Part shown: in pieces, positions 1 to 8,998 of the stretch
Layout: each line of letters opens with the position of its first letter
Numbering within the stretch: position 1 is the first letter of the stretch
NCBI RefSeq assembly: GCF_000003605.2
Contig: NW_003108096.1
Coordinates: forward strand, 39,628-49,639
Direction: 5' to 3'
Origin: Saccoglossus kowalevskii
Lineage: Eukaryota > Hemichordata > Enteropneusta > Harrimaniidae
Length of the DNA stretch: 10,012 bases
Program-made: the position numbers and the translations under genes
The notes under the pieces: generated by a model
Told to the model about the DNA's origin: nothing
Databases searched by the model: none
What the model saw: only the letters and a program-made list of their open reading frames with translations

Positions 1-2
1 AG

Positions 3-188
3 CAAATATTTGTTGTGTTTATGTTTACTCCGGGTAGCGTACAAAGAACTGTCGGGGTGTCGGAGTGTTTTGATGGGCAAAATTTCCAACTGAATAAAGT
101 ATCAAAAACAGTGAGAGAGTTTCTATACAGATCATTGAACGCCGGGATCAAACGTGAACAATTTACTGTTGCGATGGGGCGGTGTTGA
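3..188 (+). CDS. Possible 3' end of a coding exon, unrecognised protein (partial at left edge)
   Basis: A plus-strand frame is open from the left edge to a TGA at 186-188, about 61 codons, with an internal ATG at 21. The residues read ...SVQRTVGVSECFDG... then ...KTVREFLYRSLNAG... and end AMGRC. The stretch is richer in G+C than the DNA to its right and the residue mix is protein-like, with a charged, possibly helical segment around KTVREFLYRSL. The stop is followed at once by AATAAA. A pyrimidine-leaning stretch ending in TAG near 38 could also be a 3' splice site, so the true exon may begin there. I do not recognise the protein. An ORF this long can occur by chance, so the call rests mainly on the adjoining polyadenylation signal. 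Confidence 0.35.
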   Translation, partial: QIFVVFMFTPGSVQRTVGVSECFDGQNFQLNKVSKTVREFLYRSLNAGIKREQFTVAMGRC

Positions 189-194
189 AATAAA
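189..194 (+). terminator. Candidate polyadenylation signal AATAAA
   Basis: A canonical AATAAA hexamer directly abuts the TGA of the left-edge ORF. It is followed by a GT-rich stretch (TGGTGTATGCCTG, from about 211) and a run of 12 T at 227-238, the usual order of hexamer, cleavage zone and GU/U-rich downstream element. AATAAA is frequent by chance in AT-rich DNA, so the arrangement is suggestive only. Confidence 0.35.
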
Positions 195-1770
195 ACATAT
201 TTTCCCTACCTGGTGTATGCCTGCTATTTTTTTTTTTTAGTTTTAGCAATTTTATTTTTGATTACAAACGAATAGAAGCACATTATTGTAGTTTCACTGA
301 TGGTCACTTGAACACAAAAAATGTCATGATATTTATTTATTTGAATATCTTGCGGTTCACATTTTGAGAAAGAAATAGTAATCAACAAAGTTTAAAACTC
401 AAATTTTACGAAAGGAGAAGGGCGTGAAGTAAATATATACATTTTTAATGCAGGAATAACATAATCTACATTGCCTGTCAACTCAACATTTATCCAGGTC
501 TGCATATTATTCTAGCGCATCTATATTACAAGTATGAAATCTGTTGCATGGTTTCTGAAATATCACTGAAATAGCTGAAAAGTGGCTAATTATTATGTAA
601 ATGGACCACTGATATGTCCAGATGTCAACACACAGACACCGATTCCATTTTGTTTTGGTACTGCACATAAAGTACGTTGCTTTTCTTTCAGAGTCTTGGT
701 TTTATCCAGTTTTATTCATACATTGCAGATAAAATAAATAACACATTCCTATGTAAATGTACATATATTTATACTTTTATTAAATAGTTTTTACTCATAA
801 TTGGTATCAGTGTTTTAATTATTCATCTCGCGATCACACAAAACTCGACTTCTAATGGACTATGACAATATATGACGAGACATAAAACAATCTAAAAAAT
901 CAATGAATCCAACCGGAAATTACCTTTAAGATGTTAACTTAGACTTTTAATGCAAACGACAATTTGTGTCATCAGTAGCACTAATGAAATACCATGTTAA
1001 ATCACAGATGGGCGGGGATGTTTTCTCTTTCTCTGACTGACTGACTGATAGTCAGCATATCTTACCCACTTTACATTGCATTTGGTATGATGTTAATAAG
1101 AAAACTATCATTTCTTATATATCACATAGAGTATCGGCGAGGAAAGTACCAAGAAAGCAACATTTCAAATTGTCAACTAGGCCTTAACTTTGAAGCTAAA
1201 TTCCTCACTTACAAGAAACTTTTTTTTCATTTTTAAGATTTAATTGATAAACATACATAATTTCCCAGAAGAATTGGATCATGATGCAAATGCATATGTA
1301 CCATTATGATATACATATAAAGTATGAACTTGTTCATTCTAGTCATGTCACAAAAAGCTTTTAGCGTAATACAGAAGTGTTTAGCTTTGTAATTAAAAGC
1401 AATGCCAGGCTGTATAATACAATGAACAAACAGGTCGTTCACTATTGAGCTTTCGATCAGTACACAAACCTACCAAAACTTTCCACCACAGAACGCAACA
1501 TGTTATACATGTACGGGCAAGGTGATATGTTTATGATTATGTATCAGAAAAAAAATGTCACATAAAACATCCTAAGGAACACCTAAACGTGTAAAGAATA
1601 TATATATTTTCAGTCATTTTAACTGTGGTTACTCAGTATAGTAACGAGGAAGGTACACACGTTAGATATACGGGTAAAAACAATATCAAACATATTCAGA
1701 AAATGTAGATTGAAGAATAAAAAGTAGAATTTGCATGAGAAAATGTTGTTTTGCTCGATCAATAAGTTAC
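195..1770. other. AT-rich non-coding stretch
   Basis: I see no supported gene, RNA or recognisable transposon here. ORFs on either strand are short and have the low-complexity, Ile/Asn/Tyr/Lys-rich look of translated AT-rich DNA; the minus-strand frame at 1233-1442 is one such example and is left out. The stretch could be intergenic or intronic. Confidence 0.5.
1032..1049. repeat. Short (CTGA)n microsatellite
   Basis: About four tandem CTGA units (TCTGACTGACTGACTGAT) follow a short CT-rich tract. A GTCAG just downstream can pair with the repeat. It is a small simple-sequence repeat with no sign of function. Confidence 0.6.
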
Positions 1771-2590
1771 AAGAACAACACAATGAAATTCTGCATGAAT
1801 TTTAGTACAACTTCCAACTCGATAACACTACACATGGATGTAAAAGCCCCAACCGTAATTGCGACTGCTTTATTTATTACTTGGTCGAGACGAACATCGC
1901 ACAGACACAATCTTTTCTGTCTTTTGGGACACAACAAATGTGTGTTAAGTTTGGTCGTCTTCTCCTGCATGCGTTGGTGCGTATGCAAAACCAATGCTTG
2001 ATCATCAGCGAAGACTAGGTCTTCAAGGGTTTGGAAAAGAGTCCACCGATGTCTCTTGGTTCGTCGTTCTTCGCATCATCCAGTTGATTGCTATGTTGAA
2101 GAGAAATGCCGACATGCCACTTCCTTGTCTACGCTGGTCTTCATTTCAAAGTTGCATTCACTATTTCTATTTGAAGCTCCTGTTAAAACTCTTAATGATC
2201 AAAACAATCTGCTGTTTAATTCTGTGTGCCCTGAGGAAGTGTCGTATACTTTCTCGGTATATACTGTCGGAGGCCTTTTCAAAATCCACAAAGTTGATGT
2301 ACAACTGTCTCTTCCACTCTGCCACACTGCTAAATGATGTATGGTCTATACACCTTTTTTCGACTTGTTCTTTTCTGAGTTTCTTGACCACTGCTTCAGA
2401 TATTTTGGTCATGATGATCTTTGTCTTTGCCAGGATTTTACTTGCAATTGACAGTAGGGTAATTTCCCTCTAGTTGTTTCAGTTGTTTAGTGATCCTTTC
2501 TTTGGAATTTTCACAATAACTCATTCTGTTCTGTCTTCTGGTATTTATTTCTCATTCCATATGATTGTCAGTAGTGGCGGGCATGACAAA
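1770..2590 (-). mobile_element. Decayed LINE (non-LTR retrotransposon) reverse-transcriptase fragment
   Basis: Read on the minus strand, several frames join end to end into the middle of a non-LTR reverse transcriptase. In order: VIVKIPKKGSL and ITLLSIASKILAK (finger region, about 2440-2530); KLRKEQ; RQLYINFVDFEKASDS with the motif-A aspartate (about 2263-2310); QQIVLIIKSF; MSAFLFNIAINWMMRRTT (about 2065-2120); FADD at 2001-2012, matching the catalytic Y/F-A-D-D box; then HTHQRMQEKTTKLN (about 1945-1985) and QKTEK. At least three frameshifts and several in-frame stops (TAG at 2470-2472, for example) separate the pieces. A stretch between KLRKEQ and RQLYIN is also shorter than usual. No endonuclease domain, full C-terminus or tail repeat is visible. 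It is a dead fragment of an element that would encode a protein of roughly a thousand residues. The exact clade is not safe to name. The downstream limit is vague: similarity fades below about 1930. Confidence 0.93.
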
Positions 2591-2639
2591 ATCAAATTTA
2601 CGATATATAGTTTTGTTTATAGTAATTTAGTTTGTATAT

Positions 2640-3240
2640 AAACATGTCAGCAATTTGGACTCAGAAGCTGATGCTTGATTATATTGATTTTTTAACATTA
2701 AGTCATCTAGCTTGTCCATATTGAGAGATATTGCTCTAAAACTGCATTAAATAAAACAAAATGGCCACCGGTCGGCCATTTTGAATTGGAGTGTCAAACA
2801 AATACATCTGCATCTCTATGATGTATAATGAATATATACAATTTTAACATAATCAGTCAAAGCATGTCAGAGATATGGTTCATTAAAACAACAGTCATTT
2901 TGAATCCGATCTGAAAAACAAAATGACGTGCATCAGAGTTGTATAATTTTCAATGTATGGTTCCCAAGTTTGAAAAAAACAGCCGAGATCCGGTCCCGAA
3001 ATGCCAGAAATGCTTGATTCCAATGATTTTACAGCACAAAATGGCCGTCTTTCAGTCATCTTGAATCAGATATCATATATGATGTATGTGTGAAGTTTGG
3101 ATGTAATCAGTAAATTTTGTCTTGAATGTTGACGATATTCTTTAGCTGTAGTTTGGTGGACGTTTCAAAATATTTCCCTGGTACGTTGCTGAGGGGGGGA
3201 TACCATGGTTATCATCGTCTGTCCGTATGTAGTCATATCA
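2640..3240. repeat. Degenerate interspersed/tandem repeat modules
   Basis: Short blocks recur in the same order through this stretch. ATGCTTGATT..A.TGATTTT occurs at 2671 and again at 3010. ACAAAATGGCC is at 2756 and 3036. A (C/T)CAT(T/C)TTGAAT block is near 2776, 2894 and 3056. CATGTCAG is at 2643 and 2863, and AATCAGT blocks are near 2850 and 3104. The spacing varies because the second copy of the 2671-2766 segment lacks about 59 bases. A GAGGGGGGGATACCATGG segment follows at about 3191. This pattern fits two or three diverged copies of a repeat family, perhaps a non-autonomous transposon or decayed satellite. The family is not identified. Confidence 0.65.
2757..2783. repeat. Perfect 10-bp inverted repeat around ACCGGT
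   Basis: CAAAATGGCC (2757-2766) and GGCCATTTTG (2774-2783) are exact reverse complements around a 7-base centre containing ACCGGT. Half of the structure recurs at 3036-3046. It is probably a structural element of the surrounding repeat family. Confidence 0.75.
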
Positions 3241-4610
3241 GGAGCAATATTGCAGATACATGTGAAAACATTCACACATTATTATATTGAAGACATTGCA
3301 AACTAGATCTGATCAACTTACTTCAATAACCATTTTTCCTTTTGGAAAATTATCATTATATAAAATAATCAATCAAATTAGTTCATATTACATGTATAAT
3401 TGTTTCACATTGTGGATATACAATACTTTATATTTTGTGTACTCAAATTTCAACTGGTTGTTTGCGTGCTTGCGTGCATTCTTGCATTCATCCGGACATA
3501 TATCTTAGATATGCCTGAACTGATTACATTCAAATTTCACACATACAGCATACATAATATTATACATAGGCACAACAATTCTTTTCATTTGAATGTGACA
3601 GTTTCAAGCAAAAGTTAACTTTTTCTCGAAGGATTAACATCACATTTGGGATACAATCAGTTGATAAATTCATTTCCACAGAAATTGAGAATGATCAATA
3701 CAGTTTCATAAACTATCTCCAAACAACCTCTAGAAGGCGTTGTGTAATTGATAATAAACTATAGAATATTCAATGGCTTTAATTTTAGCAGATATTATGT
3801 TACAAAATAGAGATATTTATTAGGTTATAAATTCGCTTGTATCAGAATGGACTTGTTTACATTAAATCATAGACTTTTTTATTAAATATATACTGTCTAT
3901 ATGCCGCCTAATAATTAAATCAAATGTACCGTTTTACCGTAATGTATTAACCGCATTTTATTCATCATAGATACTACAATAATGTGGTTTCTATCATTGA
4001 CCACAGCCTAAACAAAACAAAAACTATAATTGTGACAACTGAAATACATAGCAATAATTGGTTCGTAGTAAGCACACCAATCAAAGTGCCTTTTTATAAG
4101 GTACTAATGAATTGTAGATGCAGATAAACCATGTCTACACCATGAAACGTGATTATTTCAATGACAGTTTTGAAATATAAGTACTGTCTTTGTATTTCGC
4201 AGAGGCAATAATACTATGGCTGGGGAGAAGTGGATTGAATGTTTTGATCATTGAAGCGATATAACACGAACATGTGATGTTCAAAGATATCAAATGTATA
4301 CAACTTTTTATGTAAACAATTTCTATGCCAAGACGATACGGTTTGGAAATGCACATCGTCAGTAATTAAAAGTCACCTTGTGTTCCGAGTTAGCCACATA
4401 AATGTGTTTAATGTAGAGTCATATCAACAAAGATTGGTACACTAATTTTGTAATGGAGTGTTCTCTAATCTTAGAGAAAACATTGAACTAAAAACAAAAG
4501 TAACTTTATTGAAATGTCTGTATGCAATGGTTAAATGGACCAGTACATGCTTTACTATCCCATACAGCAATACCTCAAGCTATGATTAGCCGAATTAATT
4601 TATCAAATGA
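3241..4610. other. AT-rich non-coding stretch
   Basis: No gene is supported. Frames at 3287-3508, 3400-3618 and (minus) 4153-4356 are rich in Ile, Phe, Tyr, His and Asn and show no motif, as expected from translated AT-rich DNA. A small hairpin lies at 4461-4478, with arms TTCTCTAA and TTAGAGAA and a two-base loop; its role, if any, is unknown. Confidence 0.5.
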
Positions 4611-4611
4611 G

Positions 4612-4640
4612 CCCCCCCCCCCAACACAAAAGAAAAAAAA
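4612..4640. repeat. C11 run followed by A-rich tract
   Basis: Eleven consecutive C (4612-4622) are followed by AACACAAAAGAAAAAAAAG. It is a simple-sequence tract in otherwise AT-rich DNA. Read on the minus strand it is a T-rich then G-rich tract just beyond the end of the minus-strand coding remnant. Confidence 0.7.
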
Positions 4641-4679
4641 GAAATCTCTTTCTTAGTCCTCCGTTTGACTTTCTGCTTC

Positions 4680-5686
4680 ACCTTAAATTTAAACTTTTGA
4701 ATTGTAATGGTGATACTTTTGTTTTATGTTGAGGCTTTATGTCACAGTCACTTCAAACATAGCTAGTTGATCCACAAAGCCAACAATGATGTTTACCATC
4801 AACAGATGGTAGGATTATAGGTAGGGTTGTACTGTGATGAGGATATCTCCAACTATATCTGTTTCTGTATCTATTTGAATTATCTGCTCAGCTTGTTCCT
4901 GAATCAAAATATGGTAATCATCATCTAAAATTGTGACCTTGGGAATGGCAGCACTGTGCTTCATCGTTGCACCTTTCTACCCGTCGCCCTATTAACCATA
5001 TAATGTTTTACGAGCTTAAAAGATTGAAAGTTCAGGCTAGTCAGTGTTCAGTCGAAGCAGTTCCATTTTCAGACTTTTATCACGTACACAACTTCCACGA
5101 ACCAACTACTACGTTGACTGTCTCTAGCTGCTTTGAAAGATGGATGAAATGTTACAATACGGTCATACAGGTTTACTAACTCTAACACAAGGTTATCACC
5201 TTCAGACTTCTTGTATGAAAATATTTGTTGTAGTAGTTGGCATAAACTGTCATCATCACAACACATTTTAGACAATACTGCAAATAGTGAGTGGCATCCG
5301 TTTTTACATCGTCCCTGCCTAATATTTCATGGAGTGTTACTAACGAGATGCTCAGTTAGAAAAACAGCTTGTTTGTCTGCAGTTTGATATCTGAATTACA
5401 TAATGGCTTGGGCATAATCAATCAAATTGTTGACAGTCATGTAGCCATCTCTCCCTCTGAATCTAATTTCCGATTCCCGAACATGTACACCATCCTGCCC
5501 GGTATCACTGATACTAGTAGTAGCACTAACCCCCGGCATTTGGTGTACCTCTTGGTTGAGCAACTGGTTTGACCTCTTCATCAGATGATTAGGCTTCAGC
5601 CATTGCTGTCTTGTAATATCCGCCTCCAGGTCACGAACCCTTTTTTTATTGCTTGAATTTTTGCAACGAGTGGTTCTGTTTCTAAA
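4680..5686 (-). pseudogene. Unrecognised decayed coding region (broken gene or transposon ORF)
   Basis: Reading the minus strand from 5686 downward, coding-like segments follow one another closely. Segment 1 (5686-5396) includes KKRVRDLEADITRQQW, RESEIRFRGRDGYMT and NNLIDYAQAIM, then TAA. Segment 2 (5326-5069) includes GRCKNGCHSLFAVLSKMCC, KSEGDNLVLELVNLYDRIV and HPSFKAARDSQ, then TGA. Segment 3 (4964-4815) starts with an ATG and is 49 residues. Segment 4 (about 4810-4680) includes VDGKHHCWLCGS and KPQHKTKVSPLQ. A competing frame near 5690-5600 reads SDLETEPLVAKIQAIKKG, which suggests a shift at the run of seven A (minus strand). Residue usage is more balanced and charged than in neighbouring translated DNA. 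Several stops and shifts make an intact single-exon gene impossible. A spliced gene cannot be excluded, but I found no convincing splice pairs. No family is recognised; the CWLC pair hints at a metal site, without proof. Confidence 0.42.
4815..4964 (-). pseudogene. Small acidic 49-residue ORF inside the minus-strand remnant
   Basis: An ATG at 4964 opens a 49-codon frame ending at TAA (4815-4817). It begins MKHSAAIPKVTILDDDYHIL and continues with QEQAEQIIQIDTETD and a hydrophobic, beta-like end. The frame is acidic and Gln/Ile-rich, unlike the basic frames usual in this AT-rich DNA. In the same frame after the stop, another 24 codons are open; in a second frame the CWLC segment begins at once. 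I therefore read it as one surviving piece of the larger broken coding region and not as an independent small gene, though the latter is possible. Confidence 0.3.
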
Positions 5687-5689
5687 TCA

Positions 5690-6480
5690 GAAATTATACT
5701 AGTAGTATACAGTAATACAAGATATAACTATGAACGATTATAGACAGTATAACATATTAATGGTAACGAAGAGTGAATTCAAATATCTGTTTTCAAAAAT
5801 TATACAATACTTTGACTTATCATCAGACAGTAACATGCAGAACAATAACAGTATATCTATGACAGTTAATGATCAGTTCAGGAAAAAATAATCAAACCAC
5901 TCCTATCACAGAAATAAAACGGTGGTATAAATAACTGGACTAATATATTGGGACAAAAATGATAAAAAAAAATTGAGTGACAGTACACTCAGTATTTATA
6001 TGGAATAATTTCAGAAAATGAAGCAAAAAAATCATAAAAATCTTCTAAATGGATTATGAATGACGTTTTCAACAATATTTAAGTGTAGTCTGCTCAATAT
6101 TTGAAATGACATTCATTCAAGAAATATATAATTTTGAAAAATATAAATAAAACCAATAGAATCAATAAGTTCACAGAACATATTGTTTTGTATTGAAAAA
6201 CATCAAATAGCACAGGAATGCAGAAAAGATGAAAGAATTGTCTGCTGGACGACAGAGATGAAGTGCGCCCTCAAACGGATAAACTGTCAAGACTATAAAA
6301 AAACGTTAGTTGTGGGACCTCAATCCTCATTGAGGATTAATGTAATTATTTAAAGCAACATTCTAGCTAAAAAGACAATGAGGGAAACACAATAAAGTGC
6401 GCCACAATGTGTGTATATAGAATGTTGTGAGACATGCATAATATATTACCGACTTTATTTATTAATTGTCACCGTTGCCA
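5690..6480. other. AT-rich non-coding stretch with small palindrome
   Basis: No gene is visible. A tight palindrome lies at 6322-6338 (AATCCTCA, one base, TGAGGATT). AGTGCGCC occurs twice, at 6262-6269 and 6396-6403, flanking it in direct orientation and standing out as GC-rich islands in this DNA. These could be remnants of a small repeat element, but no boundaries or target duplications can be drawn. Confidence 0.4.
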
Positions 6481-6489
6481 TGCCATACC

Positions 6490-6708
6490 ATGTGCAATAT
6501 AAGCCCGTGCGACTTGTATAAAGCGAGTACATTACATTGCATGGTGATAAACATTGCATTCGATGTCTTCTCTCTAATCATTAAAGTAGCGAAACATGAG
6601 AGGAGTCCATCAGTTTTCTTCACTTCTAGGCGAATCAATGATGTGAATTTTATGAAAGCTGCTCGACAAGATGTGTTAACATTGAAATCAGCGGAAACTC
6701 CAAATTAA
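6490..6708 (+). CDS. Doubtful small ORF, 72 residues
   Basis: An ATG at 6490 opens a frame of 72 codons ending in TAA. It contains a hydrophobic stretch (MVINIAFDVFSLIIKV) followed by a charged half with KHERSPS and SRRINDVNFMKAARQD. The frame is open a few codons upstream of the ATG as well. The second half has a more protein-like residue mix than most frames here. There is no recognisable domain, no promoter that can be assigned and no clear flanking splice signal. It may be a chance ORF or an exon of an unknown gene. Confidence 0.15.
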   Translation: MCNISPCDLYKASTLHCMVINIAFDVFSLIIKVAKHERSPSVFFTSRRINDVNFMKAARQDVLTLKSAETPN

Positions 6709-7679
6709 TAAGAAAGATAAATACAAATTAATTAGTAACATACATCATTTACCACAGCCCGGTACACATGTTTACATTGATCATGGCACCTGCAATTCAT
6801 TGCAGTAATTAGCCATTAGTAAGCAAACCAATCTTTTATTATCGTCATTCATCAAATGTTCCCTGGACCACTAGCTAAAAGAATAATGTTATAGTTTGGT
6901 TTACATATAAATTAATTATTCATTTGAATATTTTGTTCCATTTTTATTCATTTACTAATTAATCCAATTTAGATATATAGCGTGTATGACTATGAAAATA
7001 AACAATAAGCCATATTTAAATAGAAATCTTTATATTAGTTCACACTGTGACAGTCGAGTATACAAAAGCACAAAAGTATTATATTCTACATTGTATTATT
7101 CATAAAGACCATACATTTTACTACAACACTTTTTCTCACCATGTAATGGAAGAACTAGCCCTTTAAAGCCTCCTCTCCCACTAATCCCAATCATCTAAAA
7201 GACTAAGTCAATTTATCACGGAATAGATGGAACTTTGTAATGTGTAAATGTAAAAGATTATTATGAAACACACATATTTAGTTATTTTTATATCATGAAG
7301 TTAGGGTACATACGGTTTATGATTATTCATTATCAGTTACCTAATGTATCTAAGTGCAAATAAGCTTGGGGATGTCTTCTGTCCTCAAAAAGTGGCGCCT
7401 GTGTAATACACATATGATGTTAAATAGGAGTAGTGGGTGTCAGTTTGCGATTCACGACGAGTATTAGTACCAGGCTTAACATATTATTGCCGGCAACAGC
7501 ACTGATTTGTTTCTAAAGGTAGGTAAAACCAGTCATTCAATTAGAAGATGTTTATTGCAAATTACCAGATGCAATGTACAGTTTATGTGATGTACAATGA
7601 AGAAATTGATAGCTCCAATATATATTTTTATATTCATAAATTTCCATCTCTACCAACTTCCACGTTTATTTCTATACAG
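6709..7679. other. AT-rich non-coding stretch upstream of the right-hand gene
   Basis: No coding frame is supported. A short palindrome lies at 6790-6805 (CTGCAAT, TC, ATTGCAG). The last 60 bases before 7680 include a TATA-like AT run (about 7619-7640), then a pyrimidine-rich stretch ending in CAG at 7677-7679. This could be either a promoter region or an intron end that joins an upstream non-coding exon. Confidence 0.4.
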
Positions 7680-7700
7680 TAACTAACTGGATTTGCTTGA

Positions 7701-7776
7701 ATGGCTTTGGTCGTCTTACAGAGAAGCGTTATGTTGATTCTGACGTTACAAGGCGTGTTTGTAAGAGACAGTTCAG
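7701..7776 (+). CDS. Exon 1 of a split gene: signal-peptide-like N-terminus
   Basis: The ATG at 7701 opens a frame that reads MALVVLQRSVMLILTLQGVF then VRDSS. It has a short N-terminal part with one Arg, a hydrophobic core of roughly 13 residues, and a more polar end, which is the plan of a cleavable signal peptide. The frame is cut after one base of the next codon by CAG|GTACAG (donor at 7777), a good 5' splice site in phase 1. Phase-1 introns just after a signal peptide are common in genes for extracellular animal proteins. Upstream, TTTATTTCTATACAG ends at 7679 and could be a 3' splice site, making 7680-7700 the 5' UTR. The start has G at +4 but no purine at -3. A second, longer frame overlaps this exon from a TTG at 7697 to 7948 and looks like a shadow. 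The protein family is not recognised. Confidence 0.5.
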
Positions 7777-8707
7777 GTACAGTATTTGTTGCAATTTATT
7801 TCTACGTATACCTTCTAGCTTACGGTCATATTTACAACAACGTCCATACACATCGGAACAGTCTGTTAACGTTCTTGAAATTGACAAGCGTATTTTACAA
7901 TACTTAATCATCTCTAAAACAAACATCTTAGATATGGCGTACCATTAGCTCGGGCAGATTAACCACAACCATGTGTCGAAATTGATACATAATCACCAAT
8001 TGTATTAGTTGAAATAACTGATGTATAGTAAACAATTAAATTACCACATATAAGATTGAAAATGTTCTCTGTGGTTTGAAGGCTGAATATGCCACAATAT
8101 GTACTCGCTGATATATGTTATTTTCTGAGAAGATATTTTACACGCAAAATAGCAAATTGATCAGTTAAAACAATCATGAGAAAACAAATATTCAAAATTT
8201 TAGTCATTTTTTGAGATGACGGAAAAATCACATGACTAACTTAATTTGTGTTACTTTCTGGAGGAGCTCAGCTGAGAGCTAGATGCATGGTAATTTAGGC
8301 ATCAGTAAAAATACTACCTGTTTAGAAAAAATCTAATACGGCGGCTAAACCACGTGTCCAACTCAAAGACAATGCACAAACTTCAATGTGCTTTACATAT
8401 AGATACTAAAACAACTTCAATATGTTCAGTGGTTCTGAAGTACATTTTCAAGCATAAAAAACATGGCGGGAAAGTTTTTATTTCTGAATATTTATACCTA
8501 ATATTTAATAAAGCTACACCAGGATGATTAAACCTCAGAAATGGTTCAAAATGGCAACTCCCGGTTTTAAAATGTCGAAACTGACTTGAAATCCATTCTG
8601 GAAATTACATTCTCTTGGCATTCAGTGAGTGCCGTCAACAATCTTGCATGATTAAGTTATTTTACATTTAACTCATTTTAAATGTGACATTTTATTCATT
8701 TTTGTAG
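7777..8707 (+). other. Intron 1 of the predicted gene
   Basis: Under the splice model this is a 931-base phase-1 intron running from GTACAG to a TTTTATTCATTTTTGTAG tract. It is AT-rich and I see no other gene in it. A CTCAGCTGAG palindrome lies near 8268-8277, and a short TGGCG-containing stretch near 8463 stands out slightly in GC content. If the gene model is wrong, this is simply intergenic DNA. Confidence 0.42.
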
Positions 8708-8779
8708 GTGCATCAATGTGTGACTTTTCTTATTCATCTTCATCTGATATAATGTCTTCATGGGTCATAACTTGTGGTG
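8708..8779 (+). CDS. Exon 2 of the split gene: short symmetrical 72-nt exon
   Basis: A strong pyrimidine tract (TTTTATTCATTTTTGTAG) ends at 8707 and a good donor, GTAAGA, begins at 8780. The 72 bases between are open in the phase set by exon 1. With the joining codon they read G-ASMCDFSYSSSSDIMSSWV then ITCG. Both ends are phase 1, so the exon could be added or skipped without shifting the frame. Two cysteines about 18 residues apart, the serine run and a lone tryptophan suit an extracellular domain. The exon adds 24 residues. A match to the Cys-rich cap of leucine-rich-repeat proteins was considered but is only a loose resemblance. Confidence 0.5.
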
Positions 8780-8998
8780 GTAAGAATACACTTCATTCTC
8801 ATTAAGAAAAATGAATGAATGACTAAATGGCAATATGTGTACAGCGTTTGCCACTTTATATAAGAGAGGGGTTGTTCATAGAGATAATTATAGAGTTGAA
8901 TGCCCCAATCTACGTTTGTGTGTACATTAAGTTTTTCAAAGTAAATCTATTCTGGTAAAACGCTGTCTCGACCAAATACAAGTGTATACAAGTGTTCT

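Noticed and set aside
1233-1442. Minus-strand 69-codon His/Met/Ile-rich frame
   Set aside because: Residue mix is typical of random AT-rich sequence and there are no supporting signals.
1735-2473. Plus-strand frames across the LINE region (1735-2001, 1994-2473, 2056-2337)
   Set aside because: They are shadows of the minus-strand reverse-transcriptase fragment, where the recognisable motifs lie.
2640-3240. CRISPR array
   Set aside because: Repeats are diverged and irregularly spaced, there are no uniform spacers, and the context is that of an animal genome.
3287-3618. Two plus-strand frames rich in Phe, Ile, Tyr and Asn
   Set aside because: Composition is that of translated AT-rich DNA, with no signal peptide plan, no splice support and no family motif.
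4153-4356. Minus-strand 67-codon frame with two cysteines
   Set aside because: Short, Ile/Ser-rich, no recognisable motif and no flanking gene signals.
7619-7640. TATA box for the right-hand gene
   Set aside because: TATA-like runs are everywhere in this DNA, and the CAG-ending pyrimidine tract at 7679 fits a splice acceptor at least as well.
7697-7948. Overlapping plus-strand frame starting at a TTG, and the minus-strand frame 7729-7926
   Set aside because: The TTG start, lack of motifs and conflict with the signal-peptide frame and its donor make these unlikely. The first could only be real as an internal exon, for which no other support was found.
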